A stretch of 64,000 nt of DNA from Arminella tubonensis (GCF_003240585.1 NZ_PCDP01000069.1:79838-143837), one strand, 5' to 3'; positions 1-8,584 are shown, numbered from the stretch's first letter. Numbers and translations are program-made. The notes: generated by a model from the sequence alone, not told the origin.

Positions 1-66
1 ACCGAGGAGCCCTTTTGCTTTTTGACCATGGCCGGTCTTAAAACGGTGTTGTGAAGAATTTTTGAT

Positions 67-74
67 TTACGTAC
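67..74. promoter_or_regulatory. possible LacI-type operator TTACGTAC
   Basis: A TACGTA-centred palindromic core lies 36 bases before the start of the LacI-family gene. The 9-mer TTTACGTAC that contains it recurs at 4838-4846, upstream of the sugar ABC transporter. LacI-family operators usually have a central CG within an A/T-rich palindrome, so both sites could bind the regulator encoded next to the first one. This is inference from motif form and position. Confidence 0.3.
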
Positions 75-110
75 GTCAGAATGTGGACTAATGGTCTCTC
101 AGGAGGAGTG

Positions 111-1136
111 ATGAGGCCTACCGTTCACGATATCGCCGCTGTGGCGGGCGTTAGTCTTGCGACCGTCGACCGGGTGCTGAACCAGCGTCCGGGCGTGCGC
201 GGCGTCACACGTCAGCGCGTCGAGGAGGCGATCCGGGAGATAGGCTATGTCCGCGACGTCGCTGCAGCCAATCTCGCCAAGGGCCGCCTCTATCCGCTGG
301 TCTTCATCCTGCCGGCGAGCGACAATTCTTTCATGCATGGCCTTCATGCCGAGGTGCGACAAGCGATCGGCCGGGCAAGTTCGGAACGCACGGATATCCG
401 AATCATAGAGGTTCCGGCCTTCGTGCCCGCCGCTCTCGTTGCGGCTCTCGATTCTCTTGCCGTCGGCGCGACTGCGGGCGTAGCGCTTGTCGCGATCGAC
501 GCGCCGGAGGTGCGCAGCGCCGTGGATCGTCTCGTTGCGGCCGGCGTCCCCGTCGTGACGCTGGTCTCGGATCTCACCGGGACGTCGCGGCATCACTATG
601 CCGGCGTCGACAATATTGCGGCCGGGCGAACGGCCGCGCGGTTGCTCGGGCGTTTTCTGGGCGGGCTGGAGGGTGACGTCTTGACGCTGGCCGGCTCGAT
701 GCTGGTGCGGGACCACCGCGAACGACTCGAGGGCTTTTCAGCACTGATGGCGGAGGAGTTTCCGCGACTGTCGCTATTGCCGGTTCTCGAAGGGCGCGAC
801 GATCCGGAAACGGCGAACAGGCTGATCTCGGACGCGCTTTCCAACAATGGCCGCATCATCGGCATATACAGTCTCGGCGCCGGCAATCGCGGGCTGATCA
901 AGGCGTTGAAGGAGCGAGGGGCGCAGCGCGAGCTGACCGTCGTCGCGCATGAACTGACGGAGCATACCCGCGCGGCACTAAAGGACGGTGTCATCGACGC
1001 CGTTCTCAACCAGGATGCGGGGCATGAAGTGCGTAGCGCCATCCGGGTATTGAAAGCCCATGCGGATGGGCTCGGCCTGATCGCCGCGCAGGAGCGCATC
1101 CGCCTCGATATTTTCTTGAAGGACAATCTGCCCTGA
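111..1136 (+). CDS. LacI-family transcriptional regulator of the xylose genes
   Basis: This is a DNA-binding sugar-responsive regulator of 341 residues, the usual LacI length. An N-terminal helix-turn-helix (about residues 4-25) carries VSLATVDRVLN; Asp replaces the common Ser in the recognition helix, a variant I associate with a subgroup of LacI proteins. A periplasmic-binding-protein type 1 sensor domain fills the rest. The ATG at 111 was chosen because AGGAGG lies at 101-106 and the helix-turn-helix then sits at the N-terminus; upstream in-frame codons add a non-homologous tail. xylB begins 27 bases downstream in the same direction, so regulator, kinase and isomerase probably form one xylose operon. 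The ligand is inferred to be xylose or a derivative from context only. Confidence 0.88.
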   Translation: MRPTVHDIAAVAGVSLATVDRVLNQRPGVRGVTRQRVEEAIREIGYVRDVAAANLAKGRLYPLVFILPASDNSFMHGLHAEVRQAIGRASSERTDIRIIEVPAFVPAALVAALDSLAVGATAGVALVAIDAPEVRSAVDRLVAAGVPVVTLVSDLTGTSRHHYAGVDNIAAGRTAARLLGRFLGGLEGDVLTLAGSMLVRDHRERLEGFSALMAEEFPRLSLLPVLEGRDDPETANRLISDALSNNGRIIGIYSLGAGNRGLIKALKERGAQRELTVVAHELTEHTRAALKDGVIDAVLNQDAGHEVRSAIRVLKAHADGLGLIAAQERIRLDIFLKDNLP

Positions 1137-1163
1137 GCGGCAGGACAAAGGGAGTAACACCAT

Positions 1164-2621
1164 ATGTATCTGGGTCTTGATCTCGGAACGTCCGGCGTCA
1201 AAGCCATGTTGATCGACGGTGATCAGAAGATCGTCGGTTCGGCCAACGGCGCGCTTGATGTCTCGCGTCCGCATCCCGGCTGGTCCGAGCAGGATCCTGC
1301 GCATTGGATCCGCGCGACGGAAGAGGCGATTGCCGGCCTGAAGGCATCGCATCCGAAGGAGCTGGCTGCCGTGCGTGGTATCGGCCTGTCCGGGCAGATG
1401 CATGGTGCGACGCTGCTCGACGCCGATGATAAAGTGCTGCGCCCCTGCATCCTCTGGAACGACACGCGCAGCTATGTCGAAGCAGCGGCGCTCGATTCCG
1501 ATCCTCGTTTTCGGGCGCTCACCGGCAATATCGTCTTCCCCGGCTTTACCGCGCCGAAGCTTGCCTGGGTCGCCAAGCATGAGCCTGAGATATTCGGCAA
1601 GGTTCGCTGGGTGCTGCTGCCGAAGGACTATCTGCGCCTCTGGCTCACCGGCGAGCACATATCCGAAATGTCGGATTCCGCCGGCACGTCCTGGCTCGAC
1701 ACCGGCAAACGCAAATGGTCGTCGGAACTGCTTGCAGCGACCAAGCTCGATGAACGACAGATGCCGACGCTGGTCGAAGGCACCGAAGTTGCCGGCAAGC
1801 TGCGCGGCGAATTGGCCTCCAGGTGGGGGATCGCAGGCGACGCGGTTGTCGCCGGCGGGGCAGGGGACAACGCGGCCTCCGCCTGCGGCATGGGAACGGT
1901 CAGCCATGGTGCGGCCTTCGTTTCACTGGGCACGTCGGGTGTGCTTTTTGCCGCCAACGGCGCTTATCTGCCGAAGCCGGAAAGTGCTGTGCATGCATTC
2001 TGCCATGCGCTGCCTAACACCTGGCACCAGATGGGTGTCATCCTGTCCGCAACCGATGCGCTTAACTGGCATTCCGAAGTCACCGGAAAGTCGCCGTCGG
2101 AACTGACGGGCGAGCTTGGCGAGGCTTTGAAGGCGCCGTCGAGCGTTACTTTCCTTCCTTACCTGTCCGGCGAGCGTACGCCTTACAACGATGCGGCCAT
2201 TCGCGGGGCCTTCATCGGCCTTGGCCATGAAAGCAGCCGTGCCGTGCTGACGCAGGCGGTGCTCGAAGGGGTCAGCTTCGCCATCCGCGACAATCTCGAA
2301 GCACTGCGTTCGGCTGGAACCGACATCGCCCGCGTCACGGCTATCGGCGGCGGATCGCGTTCGCGCTACTGGCTGGAGTCGATCGCAACGGCACTTGGCG
2401 TTCCGGTCGATTTGCCGGCTGATGGTGATTTCGGTGCTGCTTTCGGCGCTGCGCGTCTCGGGCTGATCGCTGCCACGGGTGCCGATCCGGTTGCGGTCTG
2501 CACGCCACCGGCGACGGCGGGGACTATCGAACCGGATGCGGCGCTAACGTCGGCTTATGACGGCGCTTACCAGCGCTATCGTGCGCTTTATCCGGCGATC
2601 AAGCCGTTGTCGACTTATTGA
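1164..2621 (+). CDS. xylB: xylulokinase
   Basis: The enzyme phosphorylates D-xylulose with ATP to xylulose 5-phosphate, the second step of the isomerase route for xylose. It is a 485-residue FGGY-family kinase of normal length. The N-terminal phosphate-binding segment LGLDLGTSGVKAML, the GIGLSGQMHG segment and the ATP-binding GGAGDNAASACGMG and GGGSRSRYWLE segments are all visible. AAGGGAG precedes the ATG by about ten bases. It lies between the LacI regulator and xylA, which supports the specific xylulokinase assignment over other FGGY kinases. Confidence 0.95.
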   Translation: MYLGLDLGTSGVKAMLIDGDQKIVGSANGALDVSRPHPGWSEQDPAHWIRATEEAIAGLKASHPKELAAVRGIGLSGQMHGATLLDADDKVLRPCILWNDTRSYVEAAALDSDPRFRALTGNIVFPGFTAPKLAWVAKHEPEIFGKVRWVLLPKDYLRLWLTGEHISEMSDSAGTSWLDTGKRKWSSELLAATKLDERQMPTLVEGTEVAGKLRGELASRWGIAGDAVVAGGAGDNAASACGMGTVSHGAAFVSLGTSGVLFAANGAYLPKPESAVHAFCHALPNTWHQMGVILSATDALNWHSEVTGKSPSELTGELGEALKAPSSVTFLPYLSGERTPYNDAAIRGAFIGLGHESSRAVLTQAVLEGVSFAIRDNLEALRSAGTDIARVTAIGGGSRSRYWLESIATALGVPVDLPADGDFGAAFGAARLGLIAATGADPVAVCTPPATAGTIEPDAALTSAYDGAYQRYRALYPAIKPLSTY

Positions 2622-2628
2622 CCGGGGC

Positions 2629-2742
2629 GCCCCTCATCCGGCCTGTCGGCCACCTTCTCCCCGTTAAGACGGGGAGAAGGACAAGCGGCAGATGCGGTCG
2701 TCCCCTCTCCCCGCCTGCGGGGAGAGGGCTAGGGTGAGGGGC
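2629..2742. repeat. RIME-type palindromic intergenic repeat
   Basis: The gap between xylB and xylA is mostly one compound palindrome. Outer arms GCCCCTCA (2629-2636) and TGAGGGGC (2735-2742) enclose two perfect hairpins with 12-base arms: 2653-2664 with 2669-2680, and 2703-2714 with 2717-2728. The layout and the CCTTCTCCCCG sequence style match the RIME elements known from Rhizobium and relatives. In mRNA it would form strong stem-loops between the kinase and isomerase genes and could alter their relative expression. Confidence 0.85.
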
Positions 2743-2791
2743 ATGCGCCATAACACGAACTAACCCAAACACATCCCAAGGAGGAAATGAC

Positions 2792-4102
2792 ATGAGCACC
2801 GGATTTTTTGGCGACATACAGAAGGTGAAATACGAGGGGCCGGATAGCACCAATCCGCTGGCCTTTCGCCACTACAACAAGGACGAGGTCGTTGCCGGCA
2901 AGCGGATGGAAGACCATCTGCGTTTTGCCGTTGCCTATTGGCACACGTTCACATGGCCGGGCGGTGATCCCTTCGGCGGGCAAACCTTCCTGCGTCCATG
3001 GTTCAACGACACGATGGAAGCAGCCAAGCTCAAGGCAGACGTCGCTTTCGAGTTTTTCACGCTGCTTGGTTCGCCCTATTATTGCTTCCATGACGCCGAC
3101 GTGCGGCCCGAAGGCAAGAATTTTGCCGAGAACACCAGGAACCTGAACGAGATCGTCGACTACTTCGCCAAGAAGCAGTCCGACACCGGCGTCAAGCTGC
3201 TTTGGGGAACGGCGAACCTTTTCTCCAACCGCCGCTTCATGAGCGGTGCAGCGACCAATCCGGATCCTGATGTCTTCGCCTTCTCTGCCGCGACCGTGAA
3301 GACCTGCATGGACGCGACCATGAAGCTCGGCGGTGAGAACTACGTTCTCTGGGGCGGACGCGAAGGCTACGAGACGCTGCTCAACACCGACCTGAAGCGC
3401 GAGCTTGACCAGATGGGCCGCTTCCTCAACCTGGTCGTCGAATACAAACACAAGATCGGCTACAAGGGCACGATCCTGATCGAGCCGAAGCCGCAGGAGC
3501 CAACCAAGCACCAGTACGACTACGATGTCGCGACGGTCTACGGCTTCTTGAAGAAGAATGGCCTCGAGAATGAGGTGAAGGTCAATATCGAGCAGGGCCA
3601 CGCGATCCTCGCCGGGCACTCCTTCGAGCATGAACTGGCGCTCGCCAATGCGCTCGGGATCTTCGGCTCGATCGACATGAACCGCAACGACTACCAGTCC
3701 GGCTGGGATACCGACCAGTTCCCGAACAACGTGCCGGAAATGTCGCTGGCCTACTACCAGGTTCTCGCCGGCGGCGGCTTCAAGTCCGGAGGCACCAACT
3801 TCGACAGCAAGCTGCGTCGCCAGTCGCTCGACCCGGAAGACCTGTTGATCGGCCACATCGGCGGTATGGATTGCTGCGCCCGCGGCCTCAAGGCGGCGGT
3901 CAAGATGATCGAGGACAAGGCACTCTCGAAGCCGCTGGCGGATCGTTACGCTGGATGGGATTCTGCTGAATCACAGAAGCTTCTCCGCGGCGAATACTCG
4001 CTCGACGACATCGCCAAGTGGGTAGAGACCAAGGACATCAACCCGCAGCCGAAGTCCGGCAAGCAGGAGCTGCTGGAAAACATCGTCAACCGCTACGTCT
4101 GA
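2792..4102 (+). CDS. xylA: xylose isomerase
   Basis: The enzyme interconverts D-xylose and D-xylulose with divalent metal ions. It has 436 residues, typical of the longer class II isomerases. Visible signatures are the catalytic-histidine region FHDADVRPEGK near residue 100 and the metal-binding regions EPKPQEPTKHQYDYD and VNIEQGHAILAGH. GGAGG stands just before the ATG. The gene follows xylB after the RIME repeat and ends at a hairpin terminator, so it probably closes the xylose operon. Confidence 0.96.
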   Translation: MSTGFFGDIQKVKYEGPDSTNPLAFRHYNKDEVVAGKRMEDHLRFAVAYWHTFTWPGGDPFGGQTFLRPWFNDTMEAAKLKADVAFEFFTLLGSPYYCFHDADVRPEGKNFAENTRNLNEIVDYFAKKQSDTGVKLLWGTANLFSNRRFMSGAATNPDPDVFAFSAATVKTCMDATMKLGGENYVLWGGREGYETLLNTDLKRELDQMGRFLNLVVEYKHKIGYKGTILIEPKPQEPTKHQYDYDVATVYGFLKKNGLENEVKVNIEQGHAILAGHSFEHELALANALGIFGSIDMNRNDYQSGWDTDQFPNNVPEMSLAYYQVLAGGGFKSGGTNFDSKLRRQSLDPEDLLIGHIGGMDCCARGLKAAVKMIEDKALSKPLADRYAGWDSAESQKLLRGEYSLDDIAKWVETKDINPQPKSGKQELLENIVNRYV

Positions 4103-4110
4103 TGACAAAG

Positions 4111-4147
4111 GCCTTCTCTCTGCCATGGCGGGGGGAAGGCTCTTTTA
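4111..4147 (+). terminator. rho-independent terminator after xylA
   Basis: An inverted repeat with arms GCCTTC (4111-4116) and GAAGGC (4135-4140) is followed by TCTTTTA. It begins nine bases after the xylA stop and should end the xyl operon; the next gene is on the opposite strand. Confidence 0.65.
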
Positions 4148-4151
4148 TCTG

Positions 4152-4442
4152 TTACGCGGTATGCGCTTTCGCTGTCAGTTCGACGCCGAGTGCCTTCATT
4201 ACCGCAATCGTTGTTTTAAGTGTTGGATTTCCGCTTTCACTGAACGAGCGATATAGCTGTTCACGGGACAGTCCGGTTTCATTGGCGATCTGTGTCATGC
4301 CCTTGGCGCGGGCAACGACCCCAAGCGCATGGGCGATGTAGCTTACGTCTTCGGTTTCAAATGCTTCAGCCATGAACGTTGCTACCGCCGCATCTGATTT
4401 CAGATCTTCCGCCGGATCATAGGTTGTAAGCCTTTCAGTCAT
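4152..4442 (-). CDS. HTH antitoxin of a type II toxin-antitoxin module
   Basis: This 96-residue protein matches the putative addiction-module antidote family (HigA-like, Xre fold). An N-terminal stretch with TYDPAEDLKSDAAVATFMAEA is followed by a helix-turn-helix around IANETGLSREQLYRSFSESGNPTLKT. Such proteins neutralise the partner toxin and repress the shared promoter. Its start overlaps the end of the upstream toxin gene by eight bases, so the pair is translated together with the toxin first, the usual order for this family. It lies between xylA and the ABC transporter and is transcribed against both. Confidence 0.88.
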   Translation of the reverse strand: MTERLTTYDPAEDLKSDAAVATFMAEAFETEDVSYIAHALGVVARAKGMTQIANETGLSREQLYRSFSESGNPTLKTTIAVMKALGVELTAKAHTA

Positions 4443-4740
4443 TTTCCCTGCTCCATTCGCTTAAAATGCGCTTGGCTAATTTGATGTCCCTGACCTGCGT
4501 GCTTTTATCGCCGCCGCAAAGTAGCATTATCAGCGTTGCGCCTTGCTGGACGAAGTAGACACGATAGCTTGGGCCATAGTGGATTCGAAGCTCCCGGATC
4601 CCATCTCCAACTGCCTCTGCGTCCCCAGAATGTCCAAAGGCGAGCCTATCGAGACGTGATGCGATAATTGCTTTCGCGCGCTCATCTTTGAGACGGCTTC
4701 TCCATTTGCGAAACGTCTCAGTTTGCTTAAGCTCAAGCAT
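4435..4740 (-). CDS. RelE/ParE-superfamily toxin
   Basis: This 101-residue protein matches the putative addiction-module killer family of the RelE/ParE fold, usually mRNA-cleaving or growth-arresting toxins. Family landmarks are TETFRKWRSRLKDERAKAII near the N-terminus, GIRELRIHYGPSYRVYF in the central strand and LCGGDKSTQ towards the end. The ATG at 4740 begins at the conserved MLELKQTETF; an in-frame TTG at 4776 would add twelve unlikely residues. It is the first gene of the two-gene module. Activity is inferred from the family. Confidence 0.87.
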   Translation of the reverse strand: MLELKQTETFRKWRSRLKDERAKAIIASRLDRLAFGHSGDAEAVGDGIRELRIHYGPSYRVYFVQQGATLIMLLCGGDKSTQVRDIKLAKRILSEWSREND

Positions 4741-4837
4741 AAGCCGGAAAGTAGTTTTTAAATTACAGGCTGTCAAGCTATGAACGGTAGCCTCTCAACC
4801 AACTGTTTGTAATCGATAAAAAACAGGCCGCAACTGC

Positions 4838-4846
4838 TTTACGTAC
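4838..4846. promoter_or_regulatory. second copy of the TTTACGTAC motif
   Basis: This 9-mer is identical to positions 66-74 upstream of the LacI gene. It lies about 37 bases before the small ORF that leads into the ABC-transporter ATPase and beyond the divergent toxin gene. It may be an operator letting the LacI protein control both the xyl operon and the transporter. A 9-base match alone is weak. Confidence 0.3.
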
Positions 4847-4887
4847 CTCATAAATTACGCTAGCCTAATTGTCGGAGGAGTAATGGG

Positions 4888-5004
4888 GTGGATTCAACGG
4901 TTCATAAGGACGCTGGCCTGAGCCCGGCTGCCCTGAATTGGGCGGTACGCGTTGGATTTGTCGATGGCGGCGTATTTCCCGATATGCCGGGCCAAAGACA
5001 ATGA
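4888..5004 (+). CDS. small ORF overlapping the ABC-transporter ATPase start
   Basis: A GTG-started frame of 38 codons is preceded by GGAGGAG at 4874-4880, the best ribosome-binding site in this region. Its TGA stop (5002-5004) overlaps the ATG of the ATPase (5001-5003), an ATGA junction typical of translational coupling. The ATPase itself has no good ribosome-binding site of its own. The peptide begins VDSTVHKDAG and resembles nothing I know. A second ATG at 4883 would give only a 12-residue peptide. It may be a coupling leader or an N-terminal relic of a lost gene. Confidence 0.4.
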   Translation: MDSTVHKDAGLSPAALNWAVRVGFVDGGVFPDMPGQRQ

Positions 5005-6536
5005 GCATGCCCGTTTCCTCCGATGCCTCTCATGTTGCGACGCCACTTCTACAGGCGGTCGGCCTCTCCAAATCCTTTGGCATCGTCGAAGTGTTGAGAG
5101 ATATCAATCTCGCCGTCAATCCCGGCGAAGTTCACGCCATTATCGGCGAGAACGGCGCCGGAAAATCGACCCTGATGCGGTTGCTGGCCGGCCATTTGCA
5201 GCCGACGCGCGGCGAAATTCGGATCGACGGAGATGCTGTCGTCCTGCATGGTCCTGTCGATGCGGAGCAGCGCGGCATCGTCTTGGTGCATCAGGAAATC
5301 CTGCTGGCGCCGGACCTGACGGTCGCACAGAATCTCTATCTCGGCCGTGAACTGCACAAGGGAATGATCGTCGACGATCGCGCCATGAACGAAGGTGCAC
5401 GTCGAGCGATACGGGATCTTGGTGCCGATATCGATCCCAACATGGTCGTCAGGCGTCTTTCGATCGCGCAGCGGCAACTTGTGCAGATCGCGCGTGTGCT
5501 TCTCGTCCCGCACCGGGTCGTGATCTTCGATGAGCCGACCGCTTCGCTGACGCCAACCGAAACCGGTGCGTTGCTCAAGGTCATCAACGATATCCGCGCT
5601 CGGGGCGCGGCCGTCCTCTATATTTCCCATCGTCTGCCCGAGGTGAAGGAGATCGCCGACAGGGTGACGATCCTGCGCGACGGGCGGCTCGTCGCCACGC
5701 ATCCGGCAAGCGATCTCGAAGCCGGCGACATGGCGCGGCTGATGGTCGGCCGCGACGTTGCCAAGCTTTATCCGGACCGCCACTCGGCGACAGTTCGCGA
5801 GGCGGTTCTGGAGGTCGAGGATTTCTCGGTTCCCGGATACGCACAGCATGCCTCTTTCCAGCTGCGAAAGGGCGAGATTCTCGGATTTGCTGGCTTGGTC
5901 GGGGCCGGGCGCACCGAGCTGATGGAGGGTGTGGTCGGACTTCGGACGGCTCGGGGCACCATCCGGCTCAACGGCAAGCCTGCGCATTTTCCGGATGTTC
6001 ACGGCAGTTTGAAAGCCGGGATCGTCTATCTCAGCGAAGACCGCAAGGGCAAGGGCCTGCTGCTGACCAAGGATCTCCGCGTCAACCTGACGCTTGCCTC
6101 GCTCGGCAAGTTCGTCCGTTGGCTGCAGATCGACCGCGCGAAAGAGCGCGACGCGCTCGACGGCGCCATCAGGGAATTCGACATTCGCACCGGTCGCAAG
6201 GATTTGCTGGCCGGCCAGCTCTCAGGCGGAAACCAGCAGAAATTGCTGCTGGCCAAGATGATGATGCTCAATCCGGAGATCGTCATCATCGACGAGCCGA
6301 CGCGCGGCATCGACATCGGTACCAAGGAACAGATCTACAAGTTCATCGCGTCACTCGCAGAGGAGGGGCGGTCCGTCATCGTCGTCTCGTCGGAAATGCC
6401 TGAACTGATCGGCATCTGCGACCGCATCCTGGTCATGCGAAGCGGGCATATTGTCGGCGAGCTGGCCGGCGAGCACATGACCGAGAACGAAATCGTTGTC
6501 CTGGCGACCGGTGTCAAAACCGGGGAGGCCGCATAG
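5001..6536 (+). CDS. sugar ABC transporter ATP-binding protein (two ABC domains)
   Basis: This 511-residue protein is a fused tandem ATPase of the RbsA/XylG/MglA class that powers import of a monosaccharide through the adjacent permease. Domain 1 has Walker A GENGAGKST, signature LSIAQRQLVQIAR and Walker B VVIFDEPTASL. Domain 2 has the degenerate Walker A GLVGAGRTEL usual for the class, signature LSGGNQQK and Walker B IVIIDEPTRGID. The ATG at 5001 was chosen because it overlaps the upstream small ORF and precedes the conserved LLQAVGLSKSFG. The permease gene follows after ten bases. The sugar is not determined by sequence; xylose is possible from context. Confidence 0.93.
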   Translation: MSMPVSSDASHVATPLLQAVGLSKSFGIVEVLRDINLAVNPGEVHAIIGENGAGKSTLMRLLAGHLQPTRGEIRIDGDAVVLHGPVDAEQRGIVLVHQEILLAPDLTVAQNLYLGRELHKGMIVDDRAMNEGARRAIRDLGADIDPNMVVRRLSIAQRQLVQIARVLLVPHRVVIFDEPTASLTPTETGALLKVINDIRARGAAVLYISHRLPEVKEIADRVTILRDGRLVATHPASDLEAGDMARLMVGRDVAKLYPDRHSATVREAVLEVEDFSVPGYAQHASFQLRKGEILGFAGLVGAGRTELMEGVVGLRTARGTIRLNGKPAHFPDVHGSLKAGIVYLSEDRKGKGLLLTKDLRVNLTLASLGKFVRWLQIDRAKERDALDGAIREFDIRTGRKDLLAGQLSGGNQQKLLLAKMMMLNPEIVIIDEPTRGIDIGTKEQIYKFIASLAEEGRSVIVVSSEMPELIGICDRILVMRSGHIVGELAGEHMTENEIVVLATGVKTGEAA

Positions 6537-6546
6537 CGGAGTATCA

Positions 6547-7551
6547 ATGACCAACCTCGCAGTAGACACTACTAAAGCGCAGAGATCCTGGAAGGACATA
6601 GACCTCAGGGCTGTGGCGCCGTTCGTGGCGCTGGCGCTGCTTCTGGTGCTTGGATCCTTTGCCAACCCCAATTTTCTCAGCATCGACAACTTGCTGAACG
6701 TCATCACCCGCAGCGCCTTCATCGCCATCATCGCGATCGGCGCGACTTTCGTCATTTCGGCAGGTGGGCTCGATCTGTCGGTGGGGGCGATGGTCGCTTT
6801 CGTCGCCAGCCTGATGATCATGTTCATCAACAGCGGCGCTATCGCCGATCCGGCCATGATGCTCGTTGCCGCGATGGTCCTGGCGGTCGCCATCGGTGCC
6901 ACCTGCGGCCTTGCCAACGGATTGATCACCACGGTCGGCCGGATCGAACCGTTCATCGCAACCCTCGGTACGATGGGCATCTTTCGCGGGCTGACGACCT
7001 GGCTGTCGCAGGGCGGGGCGATCACCTTGCGCGATCCCAATATCATGAAGCTCTATCGGCCGGCCTATTTCGGCTCGGTGCTTGGCGCGCCGGTGCCGAT
7101 CATCGTGATTTTCGCGATGGCCGCTATCGGCGCCTTCATTCTCTATCGCACCCGCTACGGCCGGCACGTGGTTGCCGTCGGGTCGAACGAGGACGTGGCG
7201 CGCTATTCCGGCATCTCGGTCAACCGGGTGCGAACGGCAACCTATGTCATCCAGGGGCTCTGCGTCGCCGTGGCGGTGCTGCTCTACGTGCCGCGACTCG
7301 GCTCGACGTCGGCAACGACAGGCATTCTCTGGGAACTGCAGGCGATCACCGCCGTTGTCGTCGGTGGCACTGCGCTGCGCGGCGGTGTCGGGCGCGTATG
7401 GGGCACGATCTGCGGAGCTTTCATCCTTGAGATCGTCGGCAACATCATGCTGCTGTCGAACTTCGTCAGCGAATATCTGATCGGCGCCATCCAAGGGGCG
7501 ATCATCATCATCGCGATGCTCGTACAGCGCTCGCTGGTGCGGAAAACGTGA
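6547..7551 (+). CDS. sugar ABC transporter permease (RbsC/XylH class)
   Basis: This 334-residue integral membrane protein of the BPD_transp_2 family forms the inner-membrane channel of the importer. Hydrophobic segments run through the whole length, with the conserved FVISAGGLDLSVGAMVAF region and the TAVVVGGTALRGGVGRVWGT motif near the C-terminus. The ATG at 6547 follows CGGAG and gives a normal N-terminus. It stands ten bases behind the ATPase gene and 71 bases before the binding-protein gene, a standard three-component cassette. Confidence 0.93.
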   Translation: MTNLAVDTTKAQRSWKDIDLRAVAPFVALALLLVLGSFANPNFLSIDNLLNVITRSAFIAIIAIGATFVISAGGLDLSVGAMVAFVASLMIMFINSGAIADPAMMLVAAMVLAVAIGATCGLANGLITTVGRIEPFIATLGTMGIFRGLTTWLSQGGAITLRDPNIMKLYRPAYFGSVLGAPVPIIVIFAMAAIGAFILYRTRYGRHVVAVGSNEDVARYSGISVNRVRTATYVIQGLCVAVAVLLYVPRLGSTSATTGILWELQAITAVVVGGTALRGGVGRVWGTICGAFILEIVGNIMLLSNFVSEYLIGAIQGAIIIIAMLVQRSLVRKT

Positions 7552-7622
7552 ATTGGCCGGGTTGAAAGGGTCGCCCGGTCCCTGACCGAAAAGGCCCTGA
7601 ATATCTCTGGGAGGAGAAAATC

Positions 7623-8570
7623 ATGCGTAAAGCAATGTTGGGTCTGGCCTTTGCCGCGGCGGTTTTCGCCGGGGCAGTCCATGCCGAAGACAAGAAGGTG
7701 ACGATCGGCGTGTCCATTCCCGCCGCCGACCATGGCTGGACCTCGGGCGTGGTGTTCCATGCCAACCGCGTGGCCAAGCTGCTGATGGCGCAACATCCGG
7801 GTCTCAACGTCATCGTCAAGACGTCTCCCGATGCGGCAAGCCAGGCGAATGCGGTACAGGATCTCGAGACTCAAGGGATCGACGCGCTGGTCATCCTGCC
7901 TTCGGATCCGGATCCGCTGGTCAACGCCATCAAAGAAGTCAAGGACAAGGGCAAGTTCGTCGCGATCGTCGACCGTGCGCCTAGCACCAACGACAGCACG
8001 ATCCGCGATCTCTATGTTGCCGGCAACAACCCGGCGCTTGGCCAGACGGCCGGCGAATACATCAAGGCCAACACGCCGGATGCGCAAGTCGTCGTCATTC
8101 GCGGCCTGCCGATCCCGATCGACCAGCAGCGCCAGGATGGTTTTGACAAGGGCATCGCCGGCTCGAACGTCAAGGTTCTCGATCGCCAGTTCGGCAACTG
8201 GAACCGCGACGACGCCTTCAAGGTCATGCAGGACTATCTGACGAAGTATCCGAAGATCGATGTTGTCTGGTGCCAGGACGATGACATGGCCGTCGGCGTG
8301 CTGCAGGCGATCGATCAGGCGAAGCGCACCGATATCAAGTATGTCATCGCCGGCGCCGGCTCGAAGGACATGGTCAAGAAGGTCATGGACGGCGACAAGC
8401 TGATCCCGGTCGACGTGCTTTATCCGCCGGCAATGGTTGGAACCGCACTGGAACTGACGGCTGCCAATTTCTACGGCCAGGTTCCTGTCCGCGGCACCTA
8501 CCTCGTCGATGCGACGCTGGTGACCAAGGACAATGCAAAGGATTTCTACTTCCCGGATTCACCGTTCTGA
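7623..8570 (+). CDS. sugar ABC transporter substrate-binding protein
   Basis: This 315-residue periplasmic protein belongs to the type 1 periplasmic-binding family (Peripla_BP_4, ribose/xylose class). A signal peptide, MRKAMLGLAFAAAVFAGAVHA, ends with a clear AHA-type cleavage site. The mature start KKVTIGVSIPAADHGWTSGV is typical of the family. GGGAGGAG precedes the ATG. A strong terminator follows, closing the cassette. The ligand cannot be read from sequence; nearby sugar enzymes suggest a plant-derived pentose or hexose. Confidence 0.92.
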   Translation: MRKAMLGLAFAAAVFAGAVHAEDKKVTIGVSIPAADHGWTSGVVFHANRVAKLLMAQHPGLNVIVKTSPDAASQANAVQDLETQGIDALVILPSDPDPLVNAIKEVKDKGKFVAIVDRAPSTNDSTIRDLYVAGNNPALGQTAGEYIKANTPDAQVVVIRGLPIPIDQQRQDGFDKGIAGSNVKVLDRQFGNWNRDDAFKVMQDYLTKYPKIDVVWCQDDDMAVGVLQAIDQAKRTDIKYVIAGAGSKDMVKKVMDGDKLIPVDVLYPPAMVGTALELTAANFYGQVPVRGTYLVDATLVTKDNAKDFYFPDSPF

Positions 8571-8584
8571 TCACGCGATTTCGA

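Noticed and set aside
2729..3856. Long minus-strand frame opposite xylA (375 residues)
   Set aside because: It is a shadow of the codon pattern of xylA, has no family resemblance and no ribosome-binding site.
4938..5000. N-terminal extension of the ABC ATPase from a TTG
   Set aside because: The extra residues are unlike the family, and the ATG at 5001 fits the coupled overlap with the small ORF.
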